A stretch of DNA of 64,000 bases from Scylla paramamosain (taxonomy: Eukaryota; Arthropoda; Malacostraca; Decapoda; Portunidae). The notes below the pieces were generated by a model, which worked only from the letters and a program-made list of their open reading frames with translations, had not been told where the DNA came from and did not search any database. The translations under genes were made by a program, and so were the position numbers. Location of the stretch: assembly GCF_035594125.1 (NCBI RefSeq), contig NC_087151.1:30368021-30432020 (forward strand), given 5' to 3'. This document shows, in pieces, positions 1 through 39,754 of this stretch (position 1 is the first letter of the stretch; each line of letters begins with the position of its first letter).

Positions 1-480
1 GGTGACCTCACCACCCACAATAAGATGCACCCACATATTGAAACTGCAACCACCCTGTGGAAGGTTATTCTGAAATAAAGCTTACTTTCTGTCATAGAAG
101 AGCATATGGTAGAGAAAACCTCTTGCTTCAGACTCATCTCATCTATTACTGTGAAGAAAAAATAAAATGTTTAACAAAATGATGACAAAGTTAGTAACTC
201 AAAGGACTAGAGCTGTTATCCTTCCCAGAAATAGATTGAATACAGGCAAACTTCCAGTAAGAAGGAAATGCAGATGTTGATGGACAGAGATGGAAAAGTT
301 TGACAAAGAAGAACTTTTCTTTATTGACCAATGAATGTGTGAGGTATTTATATTTGTAATTTAGACCTATTTCTTTATTTTATTTATTTTATTTATTTAT
401 TTATTTATTTTAAATTATTTTATTTATTTATTTAATTTAATTTAATTTTTTATTTATTTATTTATTTATATTTTTTTCAG
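1..480. other. OTUB1 intron, upstream part
   Basis: This is intronic sequence before the first visible OTUB1 exon. It carries a LINE A fragment at about 195-310 and an A/T-rich, TTTA-rich stretch at about 370-470. That stretch doubles as the polypyrimidine tract of the acceptor at 479-480. The 5' OTUB1 exons, encoding roughly the first 70 residues, lie outside the window. Confidence 0.6.
195..312 (-). mobile_element. LINE A fragment (reverse transcriptase region)
   Basis: The plus-strand sequence aligns with a diverged match to the full LINE at about 22770-22880, including a shared block around AGGCAAACTTCCAG at 244-257. This part of the LINE codes for the N-terminal reverse transcriptase region. 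The copy is very short and its reading frame is decayed, so it is an old 5'- and 3'-truncated remnant. Confidence 0.65.
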
Positions 481-6345
<5,865 letters not shown>

Positions 6346-6713
6346 TGATTACTTTGTATAATAGCTTGTTGAAATAGATTTTGATATGCATTTTTATTTC
6401 CCCTCAACTGACTGAGGGTAGTCAACTTTTACTCCATCTTGTGTTTTGTCATCTTTCCTGGCACAGAACTTTTATCTGTGAAATTCTATGATCATTTTTT
6501 GGCAAATGCTGTATATACACATTGTGTATATGACCCTTATCCCCTAAGAAATATTTTTGATGTATTTTTTGATAGATCTAAATATTCTTATCAGTATTTT
6601 AACTGGTATTGTGAATCTTGAGATTCTTTAACAATATTTTCAGTGTTATATCACTGTATGATTATTTATTCAGTGTGTTTGTAAAAATACTGGTTTTATT
6701 ATTAATATAAGAC

Positions 6714-6719
6714 AATAAA
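6714..6719 (+). terminator. OTUB1 polyadenylation signal candidate
   Basis: A canonical AATAAA lies about 370 bp after the OTUB1 stop codon. It is a reasonable end point for the mRNA, and no better hexamer is nearer. Confidence 0.5.
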
Positions 6720-6849
6720 AAATTCAATGAGTGAAGTATATAGATTTTATGTTCCACCTGTGTCTTGCACATAATCTAGGGACACCCCAAGCTCCATACT
6801 AGACAGGTTGTAGAAAAAACAGTGTAGTTGATGCCACGTGCGTACATAC

Positions 6850-6854
<5 letters not shown>

Positions 6855-6931
<77 letters not shown>
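6855..6931. repeat. (AT)n microsatellite
   Basis: A pure AT tract between OTUB1 and the CEP89 upstream region. Confidence 0.98.
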
Positions 6932-6934
<3 letters not shown>

Positions 6935-6984
6935 TTACAAACGTGTATATGTAGCAGCCGTGGAGGTATAAGTTCTATATCTAT

Positions 6985-7085
6985 GATAGCAGCCATATTT
7001 CGAGCAGTTTTTGCATCGGTTCACGAACGGTGTTTTTGTGTGCAAACACACAAAACCCGCAAACCCCTTCAGCTGCCAACCAGAC
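6985..7085. mobile_element. Fragment of the CAGTGG Tigger family
   Basis: The block with GGTTCACGAACGGTGTTTTT and GTGTGCAAACACACA matches the interior of the element at 55719-56276 (55780-55860) with scattered differences. No terminal repeats remain. It is only a remnant of that family's 5' noncoding region. Confidence 0.6.

Positions 7086-9457
<2,372 letters not shown>

Positions 9458-9549
<92 letters not shown>
9458..9549. repeat. (GT)n microsatellite at a LINE B 3' end
   Basis: On the minus strand this is a (CA)n tail directly following the LINE B 3' end (AAATACACAC). It probably expanded from the element's own simple-sequence tail. Confidence 0.9.
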
Positions 9550-9551
<2 letters not shown>

Positions 9552-10464
9552 TTACCTAGTTGTATTGTACAGGAGGGGAGTTATGCTCATGTTATCCCAT
9601 CTTTGTATCTCTTAGTGTCTATTATGGTCTTAAAATCATGTACTATCTTTGCATATACTATTGCTTTATCCAGTCCATTCCATATGTCCACTACCCTGTG
9701 GGGGAAAGCTGTTCTTTAAATTTCTTCTATAATTATCTTTTTTGAGCTTCCTTCCATGTCCTCTTGTATCCCTTGTGTCCCATTTTGGTAAAGAACCTCC
9801 ATGTTCCTCATGATTCTATAGACTGTTAACAAGTCACCTCTTTCCCTTCTTTGTTCCAGCATTGATAAATCAAGTCTTGACAGTTTTTCCTTGTAAGTTA
9901 ATTCAGATAAAGTTAGGGCCAATTTTGTTTTTGCCCTTTGGATTCTTTCAAGCTTTTTAATATTCTTTTTGTACTGGGTGACCACAGTACTGCTGCATAT
10001 TCTAGTCTTGGTCTTATTAGGGTGATTAATATTTTCTTACAATTTCCTCATCTACATATGTAAATGCCACTCTAATGTTTCTCAATAGGTTGTAGGCTTC
10101 TCCCACAGTTTTATTAATTTGCTTATCAGATGACATGTCATCTGTAATTAATATTTTTAGGTCCTTTTCAAATTTTCCCTTCTTTACTTCCCTTTCTCCA
10201 AGTTTGTATTCCTCTGTTACCCTGTTTTTGCTCTTTCCAAACTCTATTATGCTGCACTTCTTGATGTTAAAGTCCATTTAACATTTTTGGCTACATTCCC
10301 AAAGTTTGTCAAGATCTTGTTGCAATATTCTGCAGTCTTTTCCCACACTTACTTTTTTTTCTCAATAGTTTTGTGTCATTAGCAAAGAAATTCATATAAC
10401 TGTCTATACCCTCATCCATATAATTTACATATATAGCATACATAATTGGAGCCAGCACAAATCC
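9550..10464 (-). mobile_element. LINE B fragment, C-terminal half of reverse transcriptase and 3' end
   Basis: Read on the minus strand, this runs from the LAPIMYAIYV block (motif B/C region, with a FANDTKLL version of the FADD box). It continues through MDFNIKKCSIIEFGKSK and the RNIRVAFTYVDEEIVRK block to KLERIQRAKTKLALTLSEL near the C-terminus. It ends with a short 3' UTR running into (CA)n. Several stops and a frameshift show it is dead. It is 5' truncated at a GT/GA microsatellite. Confidence 0.82.
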
Positions 10465-10598
<134 letters not shown>

Positions 10599-10656
10599 TA
10601 ATTTATTTAAAACTTTGTCTTCAAGGAGTAGAGTGTGTCACCTCAGCAGAAGAGAT

Positions 10657-28808
<18,152 letters not shown>

Positions 28809-28863
28809 TTGGAGGCTAGCAATTACAAAAAACAATTTGTACACATTCTACGTGTGATAAAAT

Positions 28864-28869
28864 AATAAA
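28864..28869 (+). terminator. CEP89 polyadenylation signal candidate
   Basis: AATAAA lies 56 bp after the CEP89 stop codon. It implies a very short 3' UTR. Confidence 0.6.
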
Positions 28870-28950
28870 GTATTGCACTATACACATATCTCTTTATCAC
28901 AACATTCATGAATTTAAAAATGTGGAATTGCTCTAAGAATTGAGACTTAC

Positions 28951-29236
28951 TTCCTGTGGTATGATCATCCAACACTGTGTTCACCAGTGTGAATTCGTGC
29001 CTGTTTCTCAGAAGTTGTTCATGCGTGTCATTAGCATAGGAGGCAGCAGGGGCCTTGCAGTGCTGCCGCTGCACAAGGGTGAACCCTTCTCCGTCTATCT
29101 CTTGCAGACGCTGGCAAGGTGTTGCCCGTGCCATGGTTTCGGGAGTCCCCCTCAACAAGGGTTGCAGATCACCACACAGCTCAGAGCTGACAGAGAGAAA
29201 CAGGTTGTGTGTTTGTGCCTGTGTGGACATTGCCAC
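28951..29236 (-). other. Possible orphan exon, unrecognised
   Basis: On the minus strand a 286 bp block is bounded by an acceptor (CACCTTTAG, exon from 29236) and a perfect donor (GTAAGT directly after 28951). It is open throughout, encoding 95 residues that begin VAMSTQAQTH and end TVLDDHTTG. Its C+G content and codon-like look stand out from the A/T-rich flanks. I do not recognise the protein and see no partner exon on either side. It could be an exon of an unmapped antisense gene, a captured exon, or part of a retroelement. Confidence 0.3.
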
Positions 29237-29469
29237 CTAAAGGTGACATGGGCCTTAGTGCCTGGCCCATGGTTCATACTTTTTTGCAGCTGGGATCGTT
29301 TGGGCTATATTCAAGTGCGGAGCACTAGGTACACCCCACATGGTGTTCACAGGATCCATCAGTGTGATAAAAAAAGGAGAGAGGTATCGTTTGACTAAGG
29401 TTGTGAGATCTGACCATGTTGTATGTGTTAGAATATCTTCTGCAGAACATAGATACAACTTTCTTCACT

Positions 29470-29865
29470 TAAGGGTTATTTTCATTTATGACTTTGTACT
29501 GAGGATAGTTATCAATTTCACTGTTACCCAAGGAATTCCACCAGATCTTGCTATTACAAAGTTCACCTGCTGTCATGATCTGCGGGGTTATTCTGTGTCT
29601 CTACAAATTTCCTCTGATCTGGTGAAGAGTGATCTCTAATTGTTTCTACTCTATTTGCAACATATACATGAAATCTCTTTTGAATAATTTGCAATGTAAC
29701 CAAGGACTACTTTGCTGTCTGTCCAAAATATTTCTTCAACATTATTGTATTCAAGTTCTCCCTTTAGGAGTTTATGAATCCAAACTGACACAACTGCTGC
29801 TGTTAGTTCTAGTTTGGGAATTGTCATGGTTTTTAGAGGTGTGACATGTGACTTTGCCATTGCTA
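29470..29865 (-). pseudogene. BEL/Pao retrotransposon fragment (RNase H region)
   Basis: The minus strand encodes a block typical of BEL/Pao polyproteins: AKSHVTPLKTMTIPKLELTA, an FWTDSKVVLGYI segment and, after a frameshift, KRFHVYVANRVETIRDHSSP and a NPAD motif. This is the RNase H domain and the following linker. There is no reverse transcriptase upstream or integrase downstream, and stops follow. It is a short dead fragment. Confidence 0.8.
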
Positions 29866-31030
<1,165 letters not shown>

Positions 31031-31139
31031 CTATCCCCCCCCTACAAGGCAGACGACCAGGCTGCCCTGACACACACATACACAAGAAAATAAATGGAAA
31101 TAAATAAATGAAATACATAAAGAAAATTAATCCTCAGGA

Positions 31140-31680
31140 ACATCACAAAAGTCTCTTATCCACCCTGGTCTACGCCTCTGCCGCCAAGGTCACTGTGGTG
31201 TTGGAGGCGTGGGCTGCGGCGAGTCAGCAGCGCCACCCAGGGGGGCATCTCTAGCCCCAAGTTCAGGGTCAAGGTCACCACTGTCACTCACCGTGCTGCC
31301 TGCTCCATGCTCATTCCCGTCTTGGGCAGCCCCTGCCACATCCTCGTCACTGCTGCTGGGGCTTACATCCTTGTCTTCCCCACCATGGCCCTAGGAGTAG
31401 CAGCCCAGACCATGGTAACACCACAGCCAGTCCACATGGACAACAGACGGTTGCTTCCGTCCCCGGCAAATCCAATATGTGACGTCAGAGAGGACTGCTT
31501 CCACCGTGTATGGCCTCTCCCAGGGGCTCTGGAGCTTTGGCAAGAGCCCTCACTTCTGGCGGGGGTTATACAGCCACACTCGGTCACCCACAGTATACCT
31601 CACGTTCCTCATGCGGCGGTCCACTTCCTCATAAGTGCCCAGCTTGGCCCCAGCATGCACCTTCTGAGCCTCATTGGAGA
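31140..31680 (-). pseudogene. Integrase C-terminal remnant of the LTR element
   Basis: On the minus strand the sequence reads through GTYEEVDRRMRNVRYTVGD and RVWLYNPRQK, a stop, then an LQSPWERPYTVEAVLSD segment and RKQPSVVHVDWLW. This is the chromodomain-proximal C-terminal region of a Ty3/gypsy integrase. At least two in-frame stops are present. The catalytic integrase core, reverse transcriptase and protease are absent. Confidence 0.75.
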
Positions 31681-31939
31681 GGTTAGCTACCAACACCATA
31701 ACTAATTCCTCCCCCGCTTGAATGAGGCTTTACCCAACTGCCATTGTGCTGGTTGTCCAGCGGCAGCTTACACAAGGCAGGGCCTGGGGTTAGCTACCAA
31801 CACCATAACTAATTCCTCCCCTGCTTGAATGAGGCTCCACCCAACTGCATTGTGCTGGTTGTCCAGCGGCAGCTTACACAAGGCAGGGCCTGGGGACTGA
31901 GGACGGCTGGGATTCGGCTCCCTTCTCCAGCCTGTCTGA

Positions 31940-33399
31940 GTTTCCCACCTGCACCACTTCCTTTGGCTTGGGGCAGGCAATGGAGCAGTGACCAGACTTG
32001 CTGCAGTCCTTGCAGCAAGGCTGAAAGGCATCAGAACCCAGCCGGTCGAGAGAACGCGTCTTTCATTCCCTCAGGCACCGACTGTGTCTGTGGCCCTTCA
32101 GCAAGGCTGAAAGGCATCAGAACCCAGCCGGTCGAGAGAACGCGTCCTTCATTCCCTCAGGCACCGACTGTGTCTGCGGCCCTTTGGCCACTGGTCATCT
32201 TCAGGAAGGCCTCAGATTCCAACGCCCTTGCCAGCGCCACCTGCAGGTCCCCAGGGTGCGCCTGCTTGACGTAGATTTGCAGCTGCTGGTCTAGGACGTC
32301 AATGAAGGAATCTTGGGCCAGCACCACAATCATTTCTTCCACGGCCGTGAGATACAACCTTCTTACCAATGCCCTCACATCCTGCGCCAACTGGGACAGC
32401 GTCTTGCCCCGCTCCCGAGTCTTCTTCTTCAGGCGAGCCCAGTACACTTCGGCCTGGTGGTGGTGCCCAAAGCGGTGCCGAAGGGCCTCTGCCACACTTC
32501 CATAACAGGCGCGTTGGGCCAGCGGCAGGTGCCCCAAGATCTCCACAGCGGGGCCTCGCAGCGCTGTTGCCAACTGAAGTGCCTTCTCAGCCTCGCTTCA
32601 GCCCTGGGCAGAGGCCAGCATCTTGAACTGGGCGATATAAGCCTCCCAGGTTACCTTCCCGTCGTACTCCGTCGGCTTGCGTTTCCCCAAATACCGGGAA
32701 GCCGAATGACTGAGGGGTGGAGAAAGTGACTCATGCGGGCAGCTGGCGAGGCAGCCGGAGGAGGGAGACAGAGGGGGTGATGGCAGCAGAAGAGGGGTTG
32801 ACTGAGCCCCAGCCTGCCACCAACCAGGCTCAAGGGAGGGGTTCCGATGGCTCCTCAGCCCCCTGAAGCAGCTACCGGCTCTGACACAACACTGCGAGGT
32901 CCCCGAGCCAAGGATTCTTGTCAAGGACCCAAGGCAGGCCCCAGAAGGTCCGCCACCCTGGCGGTTCCCACAAGAACACGTGGGACCGCCTGTTCCTCTG
33001 TGCTCGCTGTTGCCAGCTCTTGCCACTGTTTCTCCATCTCCACCTCCTCCCTCAGGCCCTGGAGCTCACCTTCCAGAGTCTGCACCTTGTTCAGCAGTTC
33101 ATTCCCGACGCTGTCGCAAGCCTGGTCGGTGTACTACCGTGTTTCCACCTTCAAGGATGCAAGGCTGTTCTGTAGCACATCCTCAAGATGGCAGACCTGG
33201 TCATCCGCCCATTGAGCCCACGTGCCAGCTGATCAGTCCTTTCAGCCTGCTCATGTGCCCTCTGAGCCTGTGCCTCACAGTCCACTGCCATTTGCTGCCT
33301 CATACCAGCCAGCATGGCAGCAATCAAGTCCATCTGGCCCGGTTTAACTTCACTCGAGCTGCCCTCAGCCCCATCATGGCAGCCATCTTGTGACTCCAT
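31940..33399 (-). pseudogene. gag remnant of the LTR element
   Basis: The minus strand starts with MESQDGCHDG at 33399 and a Gln/Ala-rich segment. A shifted frame (33026-32598) ends in a TEYDGKVTWEAYIAQFKMLA block. Another frame (32573-32157) holds LRGPAVEILGHLPLAQR, a FGHHHQAEVYWARLKKKTRE segment and LARALESEAFLK, typical of a gypsy capsid. A CCHC zinc knuckle (CKDCSKSGHCSIAC, C-X2-C-X4-H-X4-C) follows at about 31970-32015. At least two frameshifts separate the parts, so no gag protein is made. Confidence 0.78.
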
Positions 33400-33457
33400 G
33401 ATGACTCACCGTCTCTCACTGCTCACTGTTTCCTGGATCCCACTCTATGACACGACT

Positions 33458-33815
33458 TGTTGCGCCCACCCCTCACTCCAGGCAGGCGTGTTATCCACAC
33501 AGGCACAGGTCAAGAAACTAGAGCAGCGGGACCTCAAATGAGTCACACTCTGAACGCCAAGACAAGGCACACACATGAGGCCAGGGCACAAGGGAAAACA
33601 TGGGCACTATTTCCTAGGTTTATTGACAAATCCTCCGCAAATACACTGCTTTGCAAGTTTATAGAGTCACCACAGGGCACGACAGGCACTCAACAGGCAG
33701 GGAAACACTTCTAAAGCAGGCAGGCACATGCTGGCTTCCTCTCGGCCCATGTGTCTCCGCTCTCCCTCCTTTCCTCCTCTCCCAGTGCTGCCACCCGCAC
33801 CCATACCATTGGTGT

Positions 33816-33819
<4 letters not shown>
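33458..33819 (-). repeat. LTR (5' LTR in element orientation)
   Basis: 362 bp, the partner of the 30697-31030 LTR. The two match over most of their length, including TTTCCTAGGTTTATTGACAA. Confidence 0.9.

Positions 33820-33902
<83 letters not shown>
33820..33902. repeat. (AT)n tract on the right side of the LTR element
   Basis: AT repeat directly abutting the right LTR. Confidence 0.98.
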
Positions 33903-33905
<3 letters not shown>

Positions 33906-34073
33906 CATTTTTTGGTTGTGACAACGTGTTGTATTTTTTTTTTTTTTAAGTGTTGTAGAGTTTATTTTCTTTATCTTTGTCACTTGAACCAGTGCTGTTT
34001 TCTCTTGGTAGTTTTTATTGCTATTAAATTTTCATATTCATTTTTTTTTTTTATGTGGCTGGGAATTCGGCAC

Positions 34074-34106
34074 AATATGATCACTTTTACGTCATTAGAC
34101 ATGCTT

Positions 34107-34170
<64 letters not shown>

Positions 34171-34291
34171 ACCACACATCGACACGACGGCCATAATGTG
34201 TATGTGTGTGTGTGTGTGTGTGTGTGTTTCTCTGGCAAGAGATATGATTCTTTTACGTCATGAGACGAGCATCATCTGTCTCTCTCTTGTC

Positions 34292-34369
<78 letters not shown>

Positions 34370-34409
34370 ATGCACATTTAGCGACGAAATAGTGATCATG
34401 TATCTTGTC

Positions 34410-34463
<54 letters not shown>
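34074..34463. repeat. Complex (TC)n/(TG)n/(GA)n cluster with a repeated unit
   Basis: TC (34109-34166), TG (34199-34228) and two GA tracts (34293-34367, 34411-34463) alternate with short unique blocks. CTTTTACGTCATTAGAC (34084) recurs as CTTTTACGTCATGAGAC (34250). CTTGTCTGGAGAGAG (34287) recurs at 34404. The arrangement looks like a decayed higher-order satellite. Confidence 0.85.
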
Positions 34464-34467
<4 letters not shown>

Positions 34468-34574
34468 CGCCTAACACGATAACACTGCAAGCCGCAAGAA
34501 AATAAAAAACTGGCAACTCAGCCCTGTTGGACGTGGCCCAGCTTGCCTGGGACAACACGTCTCCACTAGTGGCT

Positions 34575-34910
34575 TACTCTCTTGCATGCTAGTCATTGCC
34601 TCAAAGTTTCCTGTTATCATACCTCCGGCTCTCCACCCCCATATACACCATTATCACCCACCACTCAGTCACATGCTCTGTGATCTTCACTGTAAAGATA
34701 TCACCTTTATTGTGTTCTAGTCTGCCTTCCATCTCCCTCGATAACTTGATTTCCTCTTCCTTTTCCCTCATAATCATCCCCACCCCTCCTTCCTTCTCAT
34801 TTGCATGCCTACCTCTGCCTAAGACTACCCAGCCTCCTTCACTCCATCCAATGTTGTTGTGCCACCCTGTCTCACCTACTCATATCACGTTATAATCCCT
34901 CCCTTCTATC
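34575..34910 (-). mobile_element. LINE B-type endonuclease fragment
   Basis: The minus strand reads GGVGMIMREKEEEIKLS, a GDIFTVKITEHVTEWWVIMV block and YMGVESRRYDNRKLYEAM. This corresponds to the central beta strands of a LINE AP-endonuclease domain. It is short and truncated on both sides. Assignment to the same family as the LINE B reverse transcriptase fragments is inference. Confidence 0.6.
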
Positions 34911-35494
34911 AATAACTACTTTCTTCGTTCCATCGTTCGTGTTAAGCGCCACTCCGCCGAAAACACCACGTCGCCAATATAGAAACATATTTTTGAAAAT
35001 TCACATATCTATAGTATGCATTTCAATATTACATGTAGTCCTTTTTCCTCGCTGATATAAGTCATCTTTAATATGGTGAATATAAAGGGAAACAGAAAGA
35101 TCAACTTTTCAAGTGGCCCGAGTTTGTTGTTGTTGGGCCGAAATAGTCTTGGGTCTGATACTGGCAGCTGACTGGCTGACTGGAAGAATCTCAACAACGT
35201 GGGCTGCATATGGCAGTGTGGTGAGGCCAGGAGGGATTTTGTGGTGCCAGAGTGATTGCCTTGTGGCCTATTATCTTGTCAAGGTTATTGCATACTCAAG
35301 CAATACTTGTCAGAGTTGTGGGGTGGGAAGCGAGCGTAGGGACGCAACGAAGATACTGAACGAGGTGAGAAGGATGAGAGCTCAGTACATGTGGCCTTGC
35401 GTACTATTATACAATATGTGATCTTCATAAATATGCCTTTCCTCAGCTTACTGTCAGTTCTAGTCCACCATATTATATTATATTATCTACTATG

Positions 35495-35499
<5 letters not shown>
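34911..35499. other. Unassigned spacer upstream of DPH3
   Basis: The segment at 35110-35400 is less A/T-rich and ends in a plausible donor (CGAG then GTGAGA, 35364). It could be a noncoding 5' exon or a retroelement leader; I cannot decide which. No protein-coding frame is recognised. Confidence 0.3.

Positions 35500-35585
<86 letters not shown>
35500..35585. repeat. (AT)n tract, left flank of an inverted-repeat element
   Basis: A pure AT tract that ends exactly where the terminal inverted repeat at 35586 starts. Confidence 0.98.
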
Positions 35586-35587
<2 letters not shown>

Positions 35588-36175
35588 TAAATTTGCAGTT
35601 TCACCCAATATCCCCAATCTCTACCCACACCCCACCCAACCCCTCCAGCAAGCTTGGGGGTCTGTGGGGAACCGGGTTTTTTTTTTTTTGGCGGGGGCAC
35701 ATACAAGTGATATGTAGACTTTTAAAATGTAGGGAAATTTCCCTAGAAGTCAAGGAAATTTCCTAAATGTAGCAAACCAAAAACCTATTATAACCAGGGG
35801 TCTGTGCCCCCCTTTAACCCCCACCTTTAGTGTATTCGAACACAACCAGAAAGCTAAGGTAACCTAACCTAACCTTACCTAACCTATCCTAACCTTACCT
35901 TTCCTAACCTATCCTAACCTTACCTATCCTAACCTATCCTAACCTAACACACTCCAGCATTGATAACAAACACTCAAACATACTCACTATCCTTTCAATG
36001 ACTGTGAAAACAAGATCCCAGCTAAAAACTGAGTTAAATCTTTGAAATTCCATCCCGACCTTATTATTCATTTGCAACAAGGTAATATGTGGTTAGAAAT
36101 GCTCCTAGCAGTGTGATCTAGACCATGAGACACTTCATACCTATGTGCGGTTTATTGGGGGAAACTGCAATTATA

Positions 36176-36177
<2 letters not shown>
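35586..36177. mobile_element. Inverted-repeat (MITE-like) element between two (AT)n tracts
   Basis: The left end GGTAAATTTGCAGTTTCACC and the right end (complement of GGTATAATTGCAGTTTCCCC) match at 22 of the first 25 positions. The 592 bp between them has no coding capacity. It includes palindromic GGGAAATTTCCC (35733-35744) and an AACCT-rich tract (35857-35948). Both ends lie directly against AT repeats, compatible with a TA target duplication. I do not recognise the family. Confidence 0.65.
35857..35948. repeat. Degenerate AACCT/TATCCT (telomere-like) tract
   Basis: Alternating CTAACCTAAC and CTATCCTAAC units, i.e. TTAGG-related repeats inside the inverted-repeat element. Confidence 0.75.

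Positions 36178-36268
<91 letters not shown>
36178..36268. repeat. (AT)n tract, right flank of the inverted-repeat element
   Basis: A pure AT tract beginning exactly at the right terminal repeat. Confidence 0.98.
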
Positions 36269-36270
<2 letters not shown>

Positions 36271-36850
36271 AAATGTACCCCCCATCAGCAGGCAAGGGGC
36301 GCTTCACACAGTTGCAGGGTTCAGGGCGTGTGTTCAGGGAGGACCTTACCTGGTTTGCTGGTTATGGCTGCGGCTCAGACTCGCCCGGTCACTCTCAGTG
36401 AGAACAATCACACAGAGGAGGGAGAGGAAAACACACTTCTCCTTATGTCCATATATTACACAACAGTACACAAAGTCACTGTGCAATACAGTCATGACAC
36501 ACAGACAGGTACAGGGACAGCAGGCACTTGCACCATCACTGTCAGTCACACACAAATTCTACTTCTACACGCATGTCTTGTCATGTTGCGGTCTCGATAC
36601 CCTCTCTCTCTGTCCCTCAGTGCCACAGAGTGCTGAACATCCTGACTCCTGTGTCACCATTTCTGCCAGGTGACATTTAACTACACCTATCCTAGCTTGC
36701 AAGATATGAGTCATGTAGATTATCAATACTGGTAAGGATAATTGCTACTTACGCTATAGATCCACTCACACCCACAAAACTACAATTAAACAGTAACAAT
36801 TGTTCCATGGTTAGCAAAGCCTCGCGTGCGTGCACACACACACACACACA
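36269..36850. other. Unassigned C+G-richer spacer
   Basis: The block at 36270-36680 is richer in C+G than its surroundings and looks like retroelement LTR sequence. No repeated partner, TG...CA ends or frame could be fixed, so it is not called as an element. Confidence 0.3.
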
Positions 36851-36854
36851 CACA

Positions 36855-37218
<364 letters not shown>

Positions 37219-37663
37219 ACCCCATGGCCACAGAGGTCATCCTATAGGCTTGTGTCAGCTCTCCTTCCATTACTGCTGTAGATAATGGCACAGCCTCTGA
37301 ACAATGAGCCACACAACGTCACTAGCTAAGTCACCCACACATGTACGCATGCATGTACTCATATGTACTCACACATATACCCATATGAGGCTACCTCATA
37401 TACACAGCATGCTCATGTGCTTGCCTGTAGGGCTGCTACATATGTGCATTTGTAACTATATATATATATTAGTGTGTATGTGGGAGGGGGGCACTTAACT
37501 TTAGTCAATTAATTTCTAGGCAGTAACTTCATTTCTGGGCACAAATATGTTTTTTTTTTGTTTTTTTTTATCACAATAAAGGGATTTGTGATAAAATTAA
37601 TAAATTTAATTAATCTAAACTTAAACTAACCCTTGGATGGAAATGGTAATTTTTCAATATTAT

Positions 37664-37780
<117 letters not shown>

Positions 37781-37824
37781 ACATAAAACTTTAGTTTATG
37801 TACTCTTTTAATCATATTTCAGCT

Positions 37825-39342
<1,518 letters not shown>

Positions 39343-39388
39343 AGGATTGCTGCACAAAACATAACTTTTTATCTGTAAGTAGTTTTGC

Positions 39389-39394
39389 AATAAA
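39389..39394 (+). terminator. DPH3 polyadenylation signal candidate
   Basis: AATAAA lies 47 bp after the DPH3 stop codon. Confidence 0.6.
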
Positions 39395-39754
39395 TTTACA
39401 AGTAGAGTTATATATTCCACATGGAAAAAAAAATATATAAAGACAATGTTTCACTGTCTGGGTGAGGACTGTACAAAAATACATGGCATTATGTATGATG
39501 ATGAATCAGCAAATTTTATTTAAGATTTATGATGGGGATATTGAAAACTATATATTTCATGGCATCATTCATCAAAATGGACATTAGTTGAATAGCATTT
39601 GAAAATCCAACAGTTACACATTATTTGAGTAGACAATCTCTAACATAACCAATTTCCCTTGAATATGCACAGTACTGGAAAAGTCATATTGATTTATTTG
39701 ATGTGGTTGTTATACTTTGTTTTCTCATGCAGTCTCTTATTCACAGTAAGCAAG

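Noticed and set aside
28940..29398. 152-codon open frame on the plus strand
   Set aside because: It overlaps the minus-strand exon-like block, has no family resemblance and runs into unrelated sequence. The minus strand has the better splice signals.
31825..33393. Several long plus-strand frames of 120-150 codons
   Set aside because: They are shadows of the LTR element's gag and integrase regions, which read on the minus strand. C+G richness lowers stop frequency.
36270..36700. Possible second solo LTR
   Set aside because: Composition suggests LTR sequence, but no TG...CA ends, target duplication or partner copy could be found.
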